A stretch of DNA of 64,000 bases from Ficedula albicollis (GCF_000247815.1 NC_021671.1:27313162-27377161), one strand, 5' to 3'. Counted from the stretch's first letter, positions 12,501-24,799 are shown. A program made the numbers and translations. The notes: generated from the sequence alone by a model not told the origin.

Positions 12501-15500
12501 CTAGACCTTGGCACACCACGAGAGACAGCATTTGAGAAGCCTTTTGAGGTAGTGCTTTGTAAAGAAGGCTGGCTTGCAGTTAAAGTCCATGCAAGGCGTG
12601 ATCCCAGCTGCTGACGGAGGCAATCTCCAACGCCCGGAGCTTGATAGGATTGTCTAAAAGGATAAAAGGAAGAACCATCTTTAAAAACTTTGGTTCTATA
12701 CCCATTATGCAGCATGGAATGATGCAAATTTTGAAAAATGCTCCAAGTTCTTTGCGGACATTTTATTTTCTAAATACAACCACTGTAAACAGTATACTAA
12801 TCTAAAGAAGAAAGAGGTTTAAGAGCTCTATATTCCTGTTCATATTTCCAAATTCTGAAAGACACAGAAGCACAAACAGATGAGTATTTCAACTAGTTCT
12901 GTTTACTGAGCTCTCTTTCTGACTCTAAAAACAGCAGCATCTTCTGATCATCAAAAGAATGATCACTGCTCACATGTCACTATCATAACTATGACAAACA
13001 CTGGAATGAACTCCATCTTTTAAGAGAACCAGATCACAATCAAACTAACCAGTGCAAAAAGAAATTAGCAAAAGAGATTGTGGCCAAATGTACTAGTCTT
13101 GCATATTTGCTTCTATCCTTCTATTAAGCACATTCTAGAAAAACACTCTTCAAAAAGTGTCTCTGCTCACCACTTGTATCCCCTTCTCGCCTAGACCTTG
13201 GCACACCACGAGAGACAGCATTTGAGAAGCCTTTTGAGGTAGTGCTTTGTAAAGAAGGCTGGCTTGCAGTTAAAGTCCATGCAAGGCGTGATCCCAGCTG
13301 CTGACGGAGGCAATCTCCAACGCCCGGAGCTTGATAGGATTGTCTAAAAGGATAAAAGGAAGAACCATCTTTAAAAACTTTGGTTCTATACCCATTATGC
13401 AGCATGGAATGATGCAAATTTTGAAAAATCCTCCAAGTTTTTTGCGGACATTTCATTGGGGGGGGCTTAATAAAGGAAACTTAAAAAAGGGTAGAGAACA
13501 CACACACACAATTAACTTTTTTCTATAAGCCTACACTTTCAAAAAAGGCCACAACCTGGAGAAAAGGGAAGTATAAGTTTGACATACATGATTTCGTATC
13601 AAAGATTAACTTCGATGAAATGTGTAATTATGCTGAAATAGATTAGAAGGTATTTTAAGAATATTAAACACAGTCATAATGAAAAAACCTAAATATTTAA
13701 GTTGTTATTACCTGAAGCTGTAGTTACATGTCAAAGAACTAAAGGAAAAGAGAGAAAGAGGAGAAAGTTCACTTCCCTGTTTCTCTACTCTTTCAGATAG
13801 TTTGTATCAAGTGCCTGAATATATAACCAAAGGGGGAATATCCAGAGAAGCTCTAATTTCCCTACCTTTCAAACTTGTCAATTCTCGTCACAAAGGAAGT
13901 ATTAAATGAGAAAAAATGTCACATTGGCCAAGCTCCAGTCATCCAGGACCTCCCAGTTAGTCAAGACTAATTATAATGATGTACAGCACCTTGGTAAGCT
14001 CTTCTGCCAGCTCCCTCAACACTCAAGGAGTAATCCCATCCAGTCCCACACACCTGTGAGCACCTAAGTGGGTCAGCAGAAACCCTGTGCTGACCACTCC
14101 TAGTCCCCTCCCATTCTTGTCCATCACATCTGGACATGCTTTCCAGAGCAACAAAGACTTTCCCAGGCGTCTCATTGTGCTGCACAAACTTTACCAGCAC
14201 AAAGGCAAAGCAAGCACCACGTACCTCTCAATCTTTTCCACATCTGTCACCTAAGTCCATGCCCCTTGAATAGGGGCCCATGTTTTCTCTAGCCCTCCTT
14301 TACTGCTTATGTAGTTGCAGAAGTACCTGCTGTTTCCCTTCATGCACCTTGACAGATTAAGCTCTAGGTCAGTTTAGGATTTCATTGCAGTCACTCTGCC
14401 CCTGGACGCTCCTTTGCATCTGGCCCTGCTTCCATCTTTTGGATACTTATTTATATCTGAGTTTTGTCAGAAACAACTTGCTTCTCCATGCAAGGCCTCC
14501 TGCCACTTTTAATTTCTCCTTGCCCATTTCCTTCTCAAGCTTGCTGGAGGTGATCCTTGAATATCAATCAGCTCTCTAGTCTGGCAGCTGAACCAGATGA
14601 TCACCGTAGCTCCCTTCAAACAGAATTATCCTATTTTACTCTCTTCTTAATCCTTCTTTCCCCCAGGATAGCCTCTCAGAGGCTATTTCCAAGAAGATTC
14701 CAGAAGAGCCCCAAGTCTCCTACCCTAAAGACCAGGGATGAAATACTGCTTTTTACCATGCTTCCACTTCCAGAATCCTGAACTACATTATCTTATCACA
14801 ACTGCAGTACTTGGATCATAAAGCCTATTAATAACAATAAAATCCAATTCTGTCAGCACTAATTCCAGCACTAATTCCAAATATAAATTTAATAACTCAT
14901 GTCAAACACATTCTACTAAAAAAATGTCTTCAACTCAAAAAAAAAAAAAGAAAAAAAAAGCCTTGGTCCTTTCTGAAAATGCATCCTGTGATTTCATGTC
15001 TGTTTCACAACTCTTGGGGGTGGGGAAGGAAAATTAGGAGACAAGAAGATAGTGATTAAAAATGGACACATTTGGACAGCCATTTATGGCTTCATATGGT
15101 CATGTGCCAGCACCTGATATTCTGAACTGTTCAGCTCAGGAACTCAGTTCCTCTGCACCTAAAGTGGAATTCCCAATGGCATACAAAAGCAGAGGGTGGA
15201 GGAAAGAAAATAAAAAAAAAAAGAAAAAGGGCAATTCTTCTCCAAATCTATCTGCAAGGTGAAATTTACCCTGGAATGAGTGATTGTGGAGTTGGAGTGG
15301 GCCCATTTAGGGCATACAGGCTGATGCTGCTGATCCCACTGCTCCCCATGCTGCAGGAACTCTGAGCAGACTGAGCACTGCGGTCTTGGTAATTCAATGG
15401 AAGAGTCTGAGGCCTGGCATAGTAATAAGGGGTTGAGTGAGCATCCCGTGGCAATGCTTGAGCAAAAAGTGTGGCATAACTTGACACCTGAAAAGGATTT

Positions 15501-18500
15501 GAAAAGGGAGGAATAATTAAAAAAAAAGTGAGAATTGCTTTAAATCATGTCTTGTGTTAACATCAGTCTAATACCAAGAACATAAGAAATACCTGAAGAC
15601 CACGTTTATACAAAGAAAAATTTGCTGATGCAATTATCATGACAAAAAATTGCTTTACAGTGAGCAATTGTACTTTTAGCAATACAACTTCTTTTTGCCT
15701 GGAAATTCTCATTAGCAATAGCTGCAAAAAGCACTTTGGTGCCAGCAGAGCCACAACTGCATTTTTCTTTCCCTACTCTATTTAAAACTCATTATCACAT
15801 GATCAGACATCACACCACCAAGGAGAAAGCAAACACAAAAATCACCAATCTAATATATTCACAACTCCAGTTACACGTGTTTGACAGCTCATATTTTTAC
15901 ATTTATGTAGTGTAAGAAAACTACACCAAATATTACAGATACTTAAGTCAAGTGTTATCTTCCTTTCAGCCTCACATGCAGATATCATGAAAAAAACTTG
16001 AGGCATTGGTTAAGTCCAGATTATGATTCTTGAAGACATATAAAATAAGTGACACACATTTACCATTTCCCAGAAGTAACAAAGGTCTCCTCACCTACCT
16101 TGTTAGACTGTTTACGTGGATCTTCACTAAGGCTAAGCAGGAGGTAGAGTATTGACCATTTGTTTTTCAAAATGCCCTTCAAAGAAAGATGAAGACAAAC
16201 ATAAGTAAGTTTAACTCTTGATAATAGCAAAATTCTTTTTAATTATCCAACTCCTAATATATACACATACAAATAAACTTTCCAGATAAGTAAGACTAAC
16301 TCAGAGCCACATTCTTGAATAAACTGGGAATGTGCAGTGCAGTCTCTGTACTGCTAATTTTATGAATTTTTTCCACTGTGTTCAAATCATGAATTCTCTC
16401 CTGCTCTGAGATCAGCAAGCAGGCTCAATTTAAAATTCATAGGTACTAAGAAAGATGTTTATACAGAGCTGAACTGTTACCAGCATTCCCACACACACTC
16501 ACCACTTAAAACATCTCAGATGCAGCCATTAATTTAACCTAAACATGAAAAAGAAAAACTCTTGGTGAAGTTTTAAGAAAGGAGAAAAGACAGTTCCTTT
16601 CTCCCCTCCACTCTCCTTTACAGGGAGGCCTCAAAAGTGAGGGTTTCGATTTCTCTTACTTTAAATGCCATTTAACACAGCTACCAAACTTTTAATAGCT
16701 TAAGATGGAGACACTGTTAATATGAAACTTGAGGAACACACAGTATAGTCTTTAGTAAACAGACACATACAGACTTTTAGAATAAGACTGCCAGCAGTTT
16801 TAGATCTCAGCAGAAAGCTGACCAACTTCAGCTAAACCCCAAGCTACAAACAGAATCCTTTAAAATGAAGGCAAGTACTAAAATGATTTATTTAAAATAT
16901 GCACATTCCTAGATATATTACTCCATAGTTCATAAAGCAGACTTGAGCCATACCAAGACTCAACACAGACTCCATCCCTTATGAAGCAACATAATTTACC
17001 AAAGCTCTAAGTTTTTATATGAAAGGAGACATTCTATATTATTATGTAGAGCACAATTCTATTATCTTCTGCTTTGATCTCAAGAACAAGCAAAAAGTAG
17101 AGGTATTACATCTGTTGCAGGTAACTAACACAGCAACTGATTAACAAGTGGTGCAGAAGGAGCAGTAACTGCTTTTTCTACTGGCCAGGATAGAATAAAT
17201 CCAAGTGCTTCAAGAAGTGTGGTTTGCACAACGGCAGGCTGCCATAAAAATAAACACTGACCTCCTTTCCTGTCTGGAGTAATAAATGAAACAAAGTTAA
17301 AGCACATTCACACGCTTTATTTTTTTTTTTTTTACACTCCCAACTGCTTTCAAGAGAATTGCTAGAAGAAGACTCTCATTGATTCAGAAAATGTATATCT
17401 CTTTAAGCCCTTACCTATGCTCGTGCGGAAAAAGAAACTATTGTACACCATTAGTAATAAACCTAACAGCAGACTGAACAATAATTGGTTGTGTGAATTT
17501 TATGAAATTATACTATTTCACATACCCAAGATGCTAGTAGATGAAAAATAAAAAAAAGGTTAAAAGAACCTTAACTGTTTGAGGAGGCAGTAAAATACCA
17601 GGAGATAGCTTGCATTACATTGAGAAGAATAAGCAAACATAAAAGGTTAAAAGAACCTTAACTGTTTGAGGATGCAGTAAAATACCAGGAGATAGCTCGC
17701 ATTACATTGAGAAGAATAAGCAAACACATAACACAGGCAAGGCATTTTGTTCTCAAGATTAGTCATCATGCTCTGCAGCACTCTGCTTGCCAAATGGCAA
17801 TGCAGTACATCAGCGACAGAAACATGCTACACGAATCTGTATTAAGAGCTGTCTGCAAATCAGTGCTCTGCTGTACAAATCAGTGCAATTAATACACAAA
17901 CCCACAGGATACTGAAACCAGGACAACTTACTCAGTAACTTGAGCTCCAAACACTAACAAAGTAATGGGCAAATCAAGTATGGAAGAGGGAGGGAGGAGA
18001 ACCAAGTTCAAACTAGTCATACTCTCCACAGAATACCTTTTTTGTAATCTTAATCTTAGCATTATCATGCTAAACTCAGGTTTTCTACATACTAATATCT
18101 TTTGTCAGAATATTGGCATGCAGTATTCTCTGATTAACACTGGTCTTAGAGCCATTTAAGTCAGCAAACCCTTAATATTCAAAATTAAAAATTAAAGACC
18201 TGGAGCACTTAAAAATTCAGATGCATGAGAATACTAGACTAGTAAAATCAATACACTGCAAGGCATTTCTGTAAAATAAATGTTGGGAAAATTCACATAG
18301 TTTTACATATGAAATGAATCCTTTATTTTTACAGAGCTCCTTTCTTCAAAGGGGTACCCCTTCATATAAATTGAATCAAATACTAAAAATATAGCTAGAG
18401 TTGAAATGCATCTCTGAAAGTTGTCTGGTCCAATCCTCCTGTTAAAACAGGATCATCTAGAGCAGGATGCCCATGACATGCCATGCCCATGTCCAGTCAG

Positions 18501-20736
18501 TTCTGACTTCTCTCCAAGGATGAAGACTCCACAACTTTCCTAGGCAAGCTGTTCAAGTATTTAACCATCCTCCCAGAAAAAAATATTGTTCATGACCTGA
18601 GCAGTCTCCAAAACAACTCTAACATCAGAAGGATGCTTATGAATGCTTTCAGTTTCTTTACTCTTTACACATTGATTAAACTACCTGTGAACCGAGTTTT
18701 CTGTAGAGTTCTGAAAACAAAGCAGCATCTGCTTCCCTTCTTTGTCGCACAACTATTAAAAAAAAAAAAAAGTAGATTAAAAATTTGAAAGAAGTGTAAC
18801 AGTCATGTCTTAACATATACTTGTGGTAAATGATGAAATGCAACCAAGAGAGCTTCATGATGCTGGACTGTTTAATCGTATTTACTTAAACACTTTGCTT
18901 GTTTTTATCTTACCTGCATTCCAGCCCTGAGAATCCTTGCAATGCAAGTGATTCAATGTAAGTACCTGCTTTTCTTAGCTCAATCAAAATACACATTTTT
19001 TAAGTAAGTGCCCTGGTAAAGTCTAGTCTGCCATTCAGTCACTTTAGGGACCTAAGGGACTGAAGACACATCTGAAAGCAGATATGCATTAAAGAATGTT
19101 ATAAAAACTACATGTAATTGTTCCAAAACTTGAAGGTAACTGTTTCTACTTTAGGCAATAAAATCAATAAAAAAGTAGTAATGCCATTTGCTGCAAGTCA
19201 CACAGAATTCCAGGATCACACAAATTTCATATACTACAAAAAAGTCTCAAATCAATGCCAGTTACAGAAGGAAATTCTCAGAGGAGACATAAAGTCTCAA
19301 ATCAATGCCAGTTACAGAAGGACCTTCTCAGAGGAGACACATCTTCCAACTAAGATTTCTTAAAAACTAAGTTGCATCAGAAAGAGCCATGTTAAAAGAA
19401 AACCAATGCAATAAAAACTTCTGAAGAAACTTCAGTGATAAGAAAAATAGCTATTAAATGTTAGAAATGTTAACTAGCATCAAATGTCACTGGTAAGTGC
19501 ACTTTGCCAAGTAAGCCATTACTTGTGTGGTATCTCCAAAATATATGTAAAGTAAGAAGAATATATATCCAGTTACTTGTTACATGACCACTCATACAAG
19601 CTTACAAACTGTAATTGGGGAGGAGGATGAAGGAGACGGTCCACTTCAGAAAACTGGCAACAGCCCCAAAGAATATATGCTGTGCTGTCTACAAGTAGCC
19701 AAAGCATGGCAGAAAGTATCTATTGTAGATTCCAGTGTTTTGGAGCTGTAACCAGAGGAATTCTAATGGCTTATTTGTCTATCAACAAGTCACGGAAACT
19801 CAGCATTAGCAAAAAATACACATGGACCTTAAACCAGTTACAATCACTGACGTCAGTTATCCTAATTCAATCTCTGAATATTCAAAGCTTAAATATGAAG
19901 CTTTAATTTCATTAGCACAATTCAAGTAATTGTTTCTGGACACGCTACTGTGCGGCAGAATCTGTTGAAAGGAGTATTTGGCTTTTCAAGAAGAATTCAT
20001 CACATCCCCTTTGGATACATACAGTGCTACACTTGACTCAGAGCAGCAGAGAGCACAATGGAATGGAAATGCAACATCCCTTACAAAGTCATGATCTGTG
20101 ATCTTGTTTTTAAGAAGGTGGTAGCAGAAAACTTGTAGAGAAACTGAAGGCAAGTCAGATAAGTCACAAACCATTCCATCAATTCCCAGGATGCTCATTC
20201 AGCAAGTTTCACACAGGTGCTCATGAAGTTAATTGTGCCAATGTATAATATTCCTGAAGTGCACATCTCAAAAATATCAGTCTTTCACTCTTGTAAGAAG
20301 AACTGCGAATTCATAAATTCTGAGTACTACTAAGGTGAAAGGAGTGCAGTATTAATTGCTCTTTGTCTTCATAGTGGCTAAGATACAAAGCAGCAAGGAA
20401 AGTTTAAGCTGAGTATTCAGAAAAATCTGAGCTGTGAATATAAATAGCCACTCAAGAATATTTACTAGGAAATTAATGGCATGTACATCATGAGATTGTC
20501 AGCAGGTGAGCATTAATAATAGATTAGGTAACTATCTGCGAGGCAGAGTTGTCCCCTTTTCAGAGAAATAACCTGACTAACATCATAAATATTTTTGTAT
20601 TTCTAAGAAAGGAACAAGATGGACTTACGTTCTTTCTTGATTTTCTCAGCTACAAGAAATTCATCACGCTCAACAGTGGGAGCAAAATTGCTTCCAATAA
20701 CTCTCACTGCATACTGAAACTGTTGGGCTGCATCAG
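3474..20736 (-). CDS. TUBGCP3: TUBGCP3, gamma-tubulin complex component 3 (partial, spliced, eight conserved exons)
   Basis: GCP3 is a core subunit of the gamma-tubulin small and ring complexes that nucleate microtubules at centrosomes and other organising centres; with GCP2 it binds gamma-tubulin directly. Eight minus-strand exons join in continuous phase with GT-AG borders and match the vertebrate protein almost residue for residue, for example [39 protein letters not shown]-like [23 protein letters not shown] and [16 protein letters not shown]. Together they give about 320 of the roughly 900 residues expected: the N-terminal extension and the beginning of the Spc97/Spc98 (GRIP1) domain, which starts near the exon at 9733. 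The remaining 3' exons lie left of position 1. The canonical first exon (start Met) was not located. One exon is present twice (12481-12653 and 13171-13343). Gene identity is certain; the 5' end is not. Confidence 0.97.
3543..6924 (-). other. TUBGCP3 intron 8
   Basis: AT-rich intron of about 3.4 kb. No repeat family, RNA gene or further exon was recognised. Confidence 0.8.
6925..7050 (-). CDS. TUBGCP3: TUBGCP3 coding exon 8, GRIP1 domain
   Basis: 126 nt, 42 codons, phase 0 at both ends; acceptor ttgtag at 7051-7056, donor CAG/gtgggt from 6924 down. It encodes [20 protein letters not shown] then [20 protein letters not shown] and GQ. In GCP2 and GCP3 this part of the N-terminal core contributes to lateral contacts between neighbouring GCPs. 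A reading frame runs on past the donor but is intronic. Confidence 0.97.
7051..9614 (-). other. TUBGCP3 intron 7
   Basis: AT-rich intron of about 2.6 kb with a (CAAA)n microsatellite at 9451. Nothing else was recognised. Confidence 0.8.
9451..9477 (+). repeat. (CAAA)n-type microsatellite
   Basis: The run caaaacaaaacaaacaaac continues for about 27 bases in the intron between the exons at 6925-7050 and 9615-9733. Confidence 0.85.
9615..9733 (-). CDS. TUBGCP3: TUBGCP3 coding exon 7, start of GRIP1/Spc97-Spc98 domain
   Basis: 119 nt; acceptor tttctag, donor AAG/gtactg. It opens with two bases completing Gly, then [20 protein letters not shown] and [19 protein letters not shown]. This matches the beginning of the folded GCP core (GCP N-terminal domain), where human reads MEITEAALVRDILYVFQGI. 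It ends in phase 0. Confidence 0.97.
11740..11955 (+). mobile_element. CR1 LINE 3' end, sense
   Basis: Typical avian CR1 tail: ggcactggaacatgctgccc, a ctggatggccctct-like segment, atgatctttaaggtaccttc and a final attctgtgatttgat. It sits in the TUBGCP3 intron between the exons at 9733 and 12481, antisense to the gene. Confidence 0.93.
12481..12653 (-). CDS. TUBGCP3: TUBGCP3 coding exon 6, copy A
   Basis: 173 nt; acceptor ccttttag, donor AGTG/gtgagc. It encodes [20 protein letters not shown], then [18 protein letters not shown] and a tail ending RSRREGDTS. One base at each end completes a Gly codon with its neighbours, and the phase fits the exons at 15270 and 9733. The same exon is repeated at 13171-13343 inside a tandem duplication. 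Because 173 is not a multiple of 3, a transcript containing both copies would shift frame, so only one can serve in a normal mRNA. This copy has the longer donor-side intron, including about 80 bp absent next to copy B. Confidence 0.95.
13171..13343 (-). CDS. TUBGCP3: TUBGCP3 coding exon 6, copy B (tandem duplicate)
   Basis: A 173-nt copy of the exon at 12481-12653, offset 690 bp and, as far as read, identical through the exon with the same acceptor and donor. The unit lacks about 80 bp of intron close to the donor. Mutually exclusive use with copy A would be needed to keep frame. The near-identity and other duplications in the window favour a false (allelic) duplication in the assembly over a real exon duplication. 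Confidence 0.85.
13499..13510 (+). repeat. Short (CA)6 microsatellite
   Basis: Twelve bases of alternating ca just right of the exon-6 duplication. Confidence 0.8.
13925..14780 (-). mobile_element. CR1-related repeat, antisense, diverged
   Basis: The plus strand shows the complement of CR1 ORF sequence (cagctccctcaacactc, atcccatccagtcccac), then segments such as tgacagattaagctctagg that are common in avian interspersed repeats. The right boundary is unclear. Small ORFs in it are repeat-derived. Confidence 0.65.
15270..15487 (-). CDS. TUBGCP3: TUBGCP3 coding exon (canonical exon 5)
   Basis: 218 nt: 72 codons plus two bases of a Gly codon. Acceptor ttttcag, donor gtaaat at 15269. It begins [20 protein letters not shown], continues with [20 protein letters not shown], and ends in a Ser/Gly/Pro-rich stretch [10 protein letters not shown]. 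This is the low-complexity linker between the N-terminal helices and the GRIP1 domain of GCP3, and it is highly similar to the human protein. Confidence 0.97.
15488..16098 (-). other. TUBGCP3 intron 4
   Basis: A short 611-bp intron between canonical exons 4 and 5. Nothing else was seen in it. Confidence 0.85.
16099..16176 (-). CDS. TUBGCP3: TUBGCP3 coding exon (canonical exon 4)
   Basis: 78 nt, 26 codons, phase 0 at both ends; acceptor ttgaag, donor AAG/gtaggt. It encodes [20 protein letters not shown] then RKQSNK, against [20 protein letters not shown] then RRQPSK in human. It is too short for a simple ORF scan and was found by reading the splice sites and homology. Confidence 0.96.
17554..17727. 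repeat. 87-bp tandem duplication in TUBGCP3 intron
   Basis: Units at 17,554-17,640 and 17,641-17,727 begin aaaaggttaaaagaacc. They differ at about two positions (gaggaggcag against gaggatgcag; agcttgc against agctcgc). Confidence 0.92.
18405..18610 (-). mobile_element. CR1 LINE 3' fragment, antisense
   Basis: The complement of the CR1 3' region is visible (ttgtctggtccaatcctcct, gactccacaactttcctagg). It lies in the intron just downstream, in plus coordinates to the left, of TUBGCP3 exon 3. Confidence 0.82.
18685..18752 (-). CDS. TUBGCP3: TUBGCP3 coding exon (canonical exon 3)
   Basis: 68 nt. Its first two bases complete the Leu codon started in the previous exon, and it ends in phase 0 at a CAG/gtag donor. 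It encodes [19 protein letters not shown] then GSQ, with Tyr for the human His. The acceptor is preceded by a run of T on the minus strand (poly-A near 18758-18770). Confidence 0.96.
19241..19340. repeat. 50-bp tandem duplication in TUBGCP3 intron
   Basis: Units at 19,241-19,290 and 19,291-19,340 begin aaagtctcaaatcaatgcc and differ by two adjacent bases (gaaattc against gaccttc). Confidence 0.92.
20629..20736 (-). CDS. TUBGCP3: TUBGCP3 coding exon (canonical exon 2)
   Basis: 108 nt. Acceptor tttcag at 20737-20742, donor gtaagt from 20628 down. The first two bases finish a codon begun upstream (phase 1), and one base is left at the end. It encodes [20 protein letters not shown] followed by [15 protein letters not shown], matching the conserved N-terminal GCP3 segment; human has V where this has the second A of DAA. 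It is the most upstream exon that can be placed with certainty, so the start codon must lie at higher coordinates. Confidence 0.97.
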
Positions 20737-23277
20737 CTGAAAGAAAAGGAAACGTCTGTCAGTGAAGGAGAATGCTCAAGTTCTATTAAAACTAATTTTT
20801 AAAAAGTGAGACATGAGATTGCATTACTATGTCTGAAAGCAGCAAAAACATACCTGGCTTAGATCTGATAACGTTGTGCTGCTGCTCTTAGGCACACTTC
20901 TTACCAGAGGGCAGTAAAGTCCAGTTTATCCAGTTTAGCATAGTATTAATGTGATATTTCAAACACACTCACCTGTACAGACCCCACAAATAACTGCACC
21001 AAAATTTGTGAATAAGTCCTTCCTATTCTGTGCTGAAAGAAACGCTTAGGTCTACCCAGTTATTAGAGAGTGTTTGCCCACTTAACTGGCTGTGCCCCTC
21101 CCCATGGATAAAAATTCTGTGGGACCTGGCACACACACCACAGCAATACACTCATGTTCACCACCTACCCAGGGATCTTCACCCTGATATGCACAACAGT
21201 GGTTTCACCAGTTTGCACCTTGGTTTTAGGTCTGGTTTTGTTTAAAACAGTTTGAATGGTTTCACCCTTTGGTTCAAAGCCAGCTCAGAGATATCAGCAT
21301 CACATCCCAATGCATGATGTGGACACTAACAAAGAGGTCACAAATCAGTGTCCTCCTTCCACTGCTTCTTCCTCATGCAATAATTCTGTTTTTAACCTTG
21401 TTGTTGAACAGCACTGTTTTAGTGCAAGTGTCTTGCTTTCTGGGAAAACAAACAGTCTGGTAACACCAAGATAGGGCCAGGTCAGTATTAATGCCACTAC
21501 TGCATAGTCATATTCCCATTTATGGACCTGAAAATCAAACAGTAAGCCTACAGACACGTCAAGTGCCCTTACAAAAGATCAGACACATTTTTATCCCTTA
21601 GCTAGAAACAACTGTAATAAAACAAGGAAAAAGGTATGTAAGAAAATATCCAAGTCTGCTCGCCACATATTTGAACCTTTTTACTTCAGGAAAGAAACCC
21701 AACTAAGCAATTCTGCATATTGTCTGGTCTGTATATAACAATCATGTGTGCAAATGCATCACATCCTCATGTGTTTTATTCAGCCAGTCGAGCAGTCAGC
21801 TCTCAGGGAAAACTGCCGAGTAATGCAGCAAAGGTTAGGCCAAGGATGCTTGTCAGGACAAATATGTACTAAAGGAACAGAAAAATGAAATAAGGTAAAG
21901 GACCACTAGAAGAAGAAATATTTTAAATGTTTATCAGATCAAATTAATTAATATTTGCAATTGGAAAAAAAATTGCCTTGGAGATATCAGGTGTCAAATA
22001 CTGATTAAGTGCATTAAAATCATCAAAAACTTATGGAAATAAGTTTGAAATTTGAAAATCACAATGTGCTAGATTGTGTTTGAATGCCCTACATTCTTCT
22101 TGAATGTCCATTTTATACTGCCTTGTACTATAAATGTCATCCACTGGTCCAACTCCATCAGAATACAACTGTAGAAAAGCAAGAATTAACTAATTCACAC
22201 AAAGAAATACCTCACAAAATCAGGAAAACAGTCTGCTCAGACAAAATAATTAACATTTAACAGTGTTTGACAACACTGTTCTAGAGAAGGAGCAAGAGTA
22301 TTGTTCCATTGTCAGAGAAGAAAATGCCACTATTACTGTAAGGTCACAAATCTCTATGACAAATGCCCGCACTACTGTTAGACCAAGCAACCTTTCAGTT
22401 GAAATAAGGTTTTGAAAATAAAATATAAAAACTTAATAGTCCAGCCACTGATGAACCAGGTGTGAAGAGTTAACTATGAGGAAGCATTTCTGTGTAATTC
22501 TTAAGTTTAATGCACATCACAACAGAACTCAAGATTTCAAAAAGTATTCTGCATGGTCAATTAAACTCAAATACTGGCAACTAAGTTATCCCAAACAGCA
22601 TATGTTCCATTAATTCCTCAACTGTGTACTTCACAGCAGATAGGAAAGGGGCAAGCTTCTCCTGTAATGGGGAAGTTTTAATGAAATTCTATTACCTCCT
22701 GTAACAACCTTGTATTTCAACACCAACCACAGCAAGACTAGTTAAAGCACTGAAACTTAGCATAGCCTTTTCCATACTGCCTTAACAAGGCACCTGAGAA
22801 AGATTTCTAGTTGAAAGACTACAAGTCCATCCAATAAATCCTGCTTTTTAAACCTGTTCTACTACTGAAAACATGGAAGAAGTTATCTGCTTTTTACACA
22901 TAGCTGGTTTGCACCAGCAATTCAACAGCTCTGTAGCAAGACTGGTTTTCTGTTTAATTCAGATTTTCATGTTTTATTCATATCAAGTCCAGCTTCTCTT
23001 TTACAAACAAAATTCCCTGCTGTGGGTGTTACTTCAGCAGATTATTTCTCATGAATTCATAAAATAACTTCAGTACCTAAAGTGATTAAACATAACTTAA
23101 CACAGATACATGTCAGTATAATAAAAATTCACACAACTTACAGCTAATAGGCATATCTAATTGCTTCCCTCCTCAAAGAATCACCATTATGACAACAGAC
23201 GTATTTAAAATATACAGCCATCTATCTATTTGAACATCTTTCATCAGAAAATGATTACAGCATGACTGTTACATAAC

Positions 23278-23556
23278 AGCAAGCTCAATGTATCTGATGC
23301 AGTTGTCTGAAGGCTAAAGGGGTAAAACAAATTGATCATGACTTTGATTTCCAGGGGTCTGAGCAGAGCATGCACACAGAGATAGCCACATCTCAGACTA
23401 TATCCCTTAAGTAAAACATACACAATTAATGATACCGATAAGCAGCCACACAGCTGAACAGATGATGCAGTTGTCTGAAGGCTAAAGGGGTAAAGCAAAT
23501 CAGCAAGCTCAATGTATCTGATGCAGTTGTCTGAAGGCTAAAGGGGTAAAGCAAAT
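23278..23556. repeat. Three-copy local repeat with spacers
   Basis: A motif of about 36 bp containing gatgcagttgtctgaaggc and ending aaggggtaaa(a/g)caaa occurs near 23,296, 23,464 and 23,519. The preceding cagcaagctcaatgtatc occurs at 23,278 and 23,501. The pattern looks like a duplication joined to a second partial one. Confidence 0.9.
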
Positions 23557-24799
23557 GAACTGGCACTTCTGAGTCACAAGAAAAAAAAATGTAAATTTAA
23601 AAACTGTCTCCTTTGAACAAAGCAATCCATCAATCCTTCAAAGATCTACACTCCACACAGCCATTCAAATTTTTCTATACACAACGTTGTATTGGAACTG
23701 AACTACTTCAAAAGGCAGGTAACAGCACTTTAAAGCTGAAGAAAATACAGCTATAGCACATGAAAAAAAATATATAGAAGCAATGCACAGAAAGACTCCG
23801 GTTGCAAAGAAAGCATGGAGAAATAGGACTAAAGATTAAATTTAAAGGAAAAGTTCACGAGACAAAGAGATCATTAGCCAATATACTTGCAAGAAGGACA
23901 TGAGAGGACGTGCTGAAATCCAGCAAGACCCTTGATAAAAAGAAGCTTCTGACGTTACCTATAATTTTAGGGAAGTTAATTGAAATTCACTTTATACTCT
24001 TATGTATTTCTTTAAATAAGGTTGGTCATCAGTTGATTATGTTTCCAAAAGCCGGCAGGGGGAAGTCCTGAAAAACCTAAGTGGTAATTGAAACTGTTTT
24101 TCCAAATTATTGTGAGAAACCTTGTTTCCTCAAAAGGAGGCATTTGGTTATTTTAATATGTCTATAAACAATTCCAAACTACAGGACCACGCTAAAGAAA
24201 ATTTAGCTAAACCACTTTCTTTCTTTCTTAAAAGACTTCAAAGATCAGCAAACTCTCCAGTCAGCTGTCCATTGTCCTAGACAACCATTTTCTTTAAACA
24301 CAACTACAAGATTATTGTAAAACAATTACACTCTAAATTGCATTCAGGGCTGTAGGATTGGCACTGACCAGGGAAAAATTATTGCTGCAAACTGCTTCAG
24401 ATACAGATGATGCCAAAACCACATATTGAAGAAAAAACCCTCAAACAACAAGCTTTCTTGTAACAAAGTGTTTGCAAAATGCCTAATGTGCTGTTGTTGC
24501 AAAACTAAGCTGAGAAGAAAAGCTGTAAAACATTTCACCTTCTCATATACCATGAGTACTTATGATGTTTGTCAAGACAGTAATGCTGCTGAATCTCCTC
24601 TGTTTCACTCATATCAGATGTTCTACATTACTATGAAGCATTAAAAGGGGGAAAAGATAATTGCATTAACATGACATATAACAATAAACAAGAAGACTAG
24701 TCTCAAATGCCATTAGCATTACTATTTTGTTCTTGAGGAGAATTTACATGCACTGTGAGCAAAACTGCTTGTTCCTATAGAAAACAAGAGGTTTGAAAT

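Larger units (their letters stand above)
11998..13457. repeat. Tandem duplication of about 0.7-0.77 kb containing TUBGCP3 exon 6
   Basis: Unit 1 is about 11,998-12,767 and unit 2 about 12,768-13,457. The units are nearly identical except for an 80-bp segment (about 12,390-12,470) missing from unit 2 and a few substitutions near the right ends. The breakpoint shares only ttc. Both units carry the exon and its splice sites. Confidence 0.95.

Noticed and set aside
12389..12727. Single 112-aa ORF starting at a Met upstream of exon 6
   Set aside because: Only the central 57 codons are exon; the ends read through splice sites into intron.
23278..23556. Repeat-spacer look reminiscent of a CRISPR array
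   Set aside because: Only three copies with unequal spacing in a bird intron; explained by local duplication.
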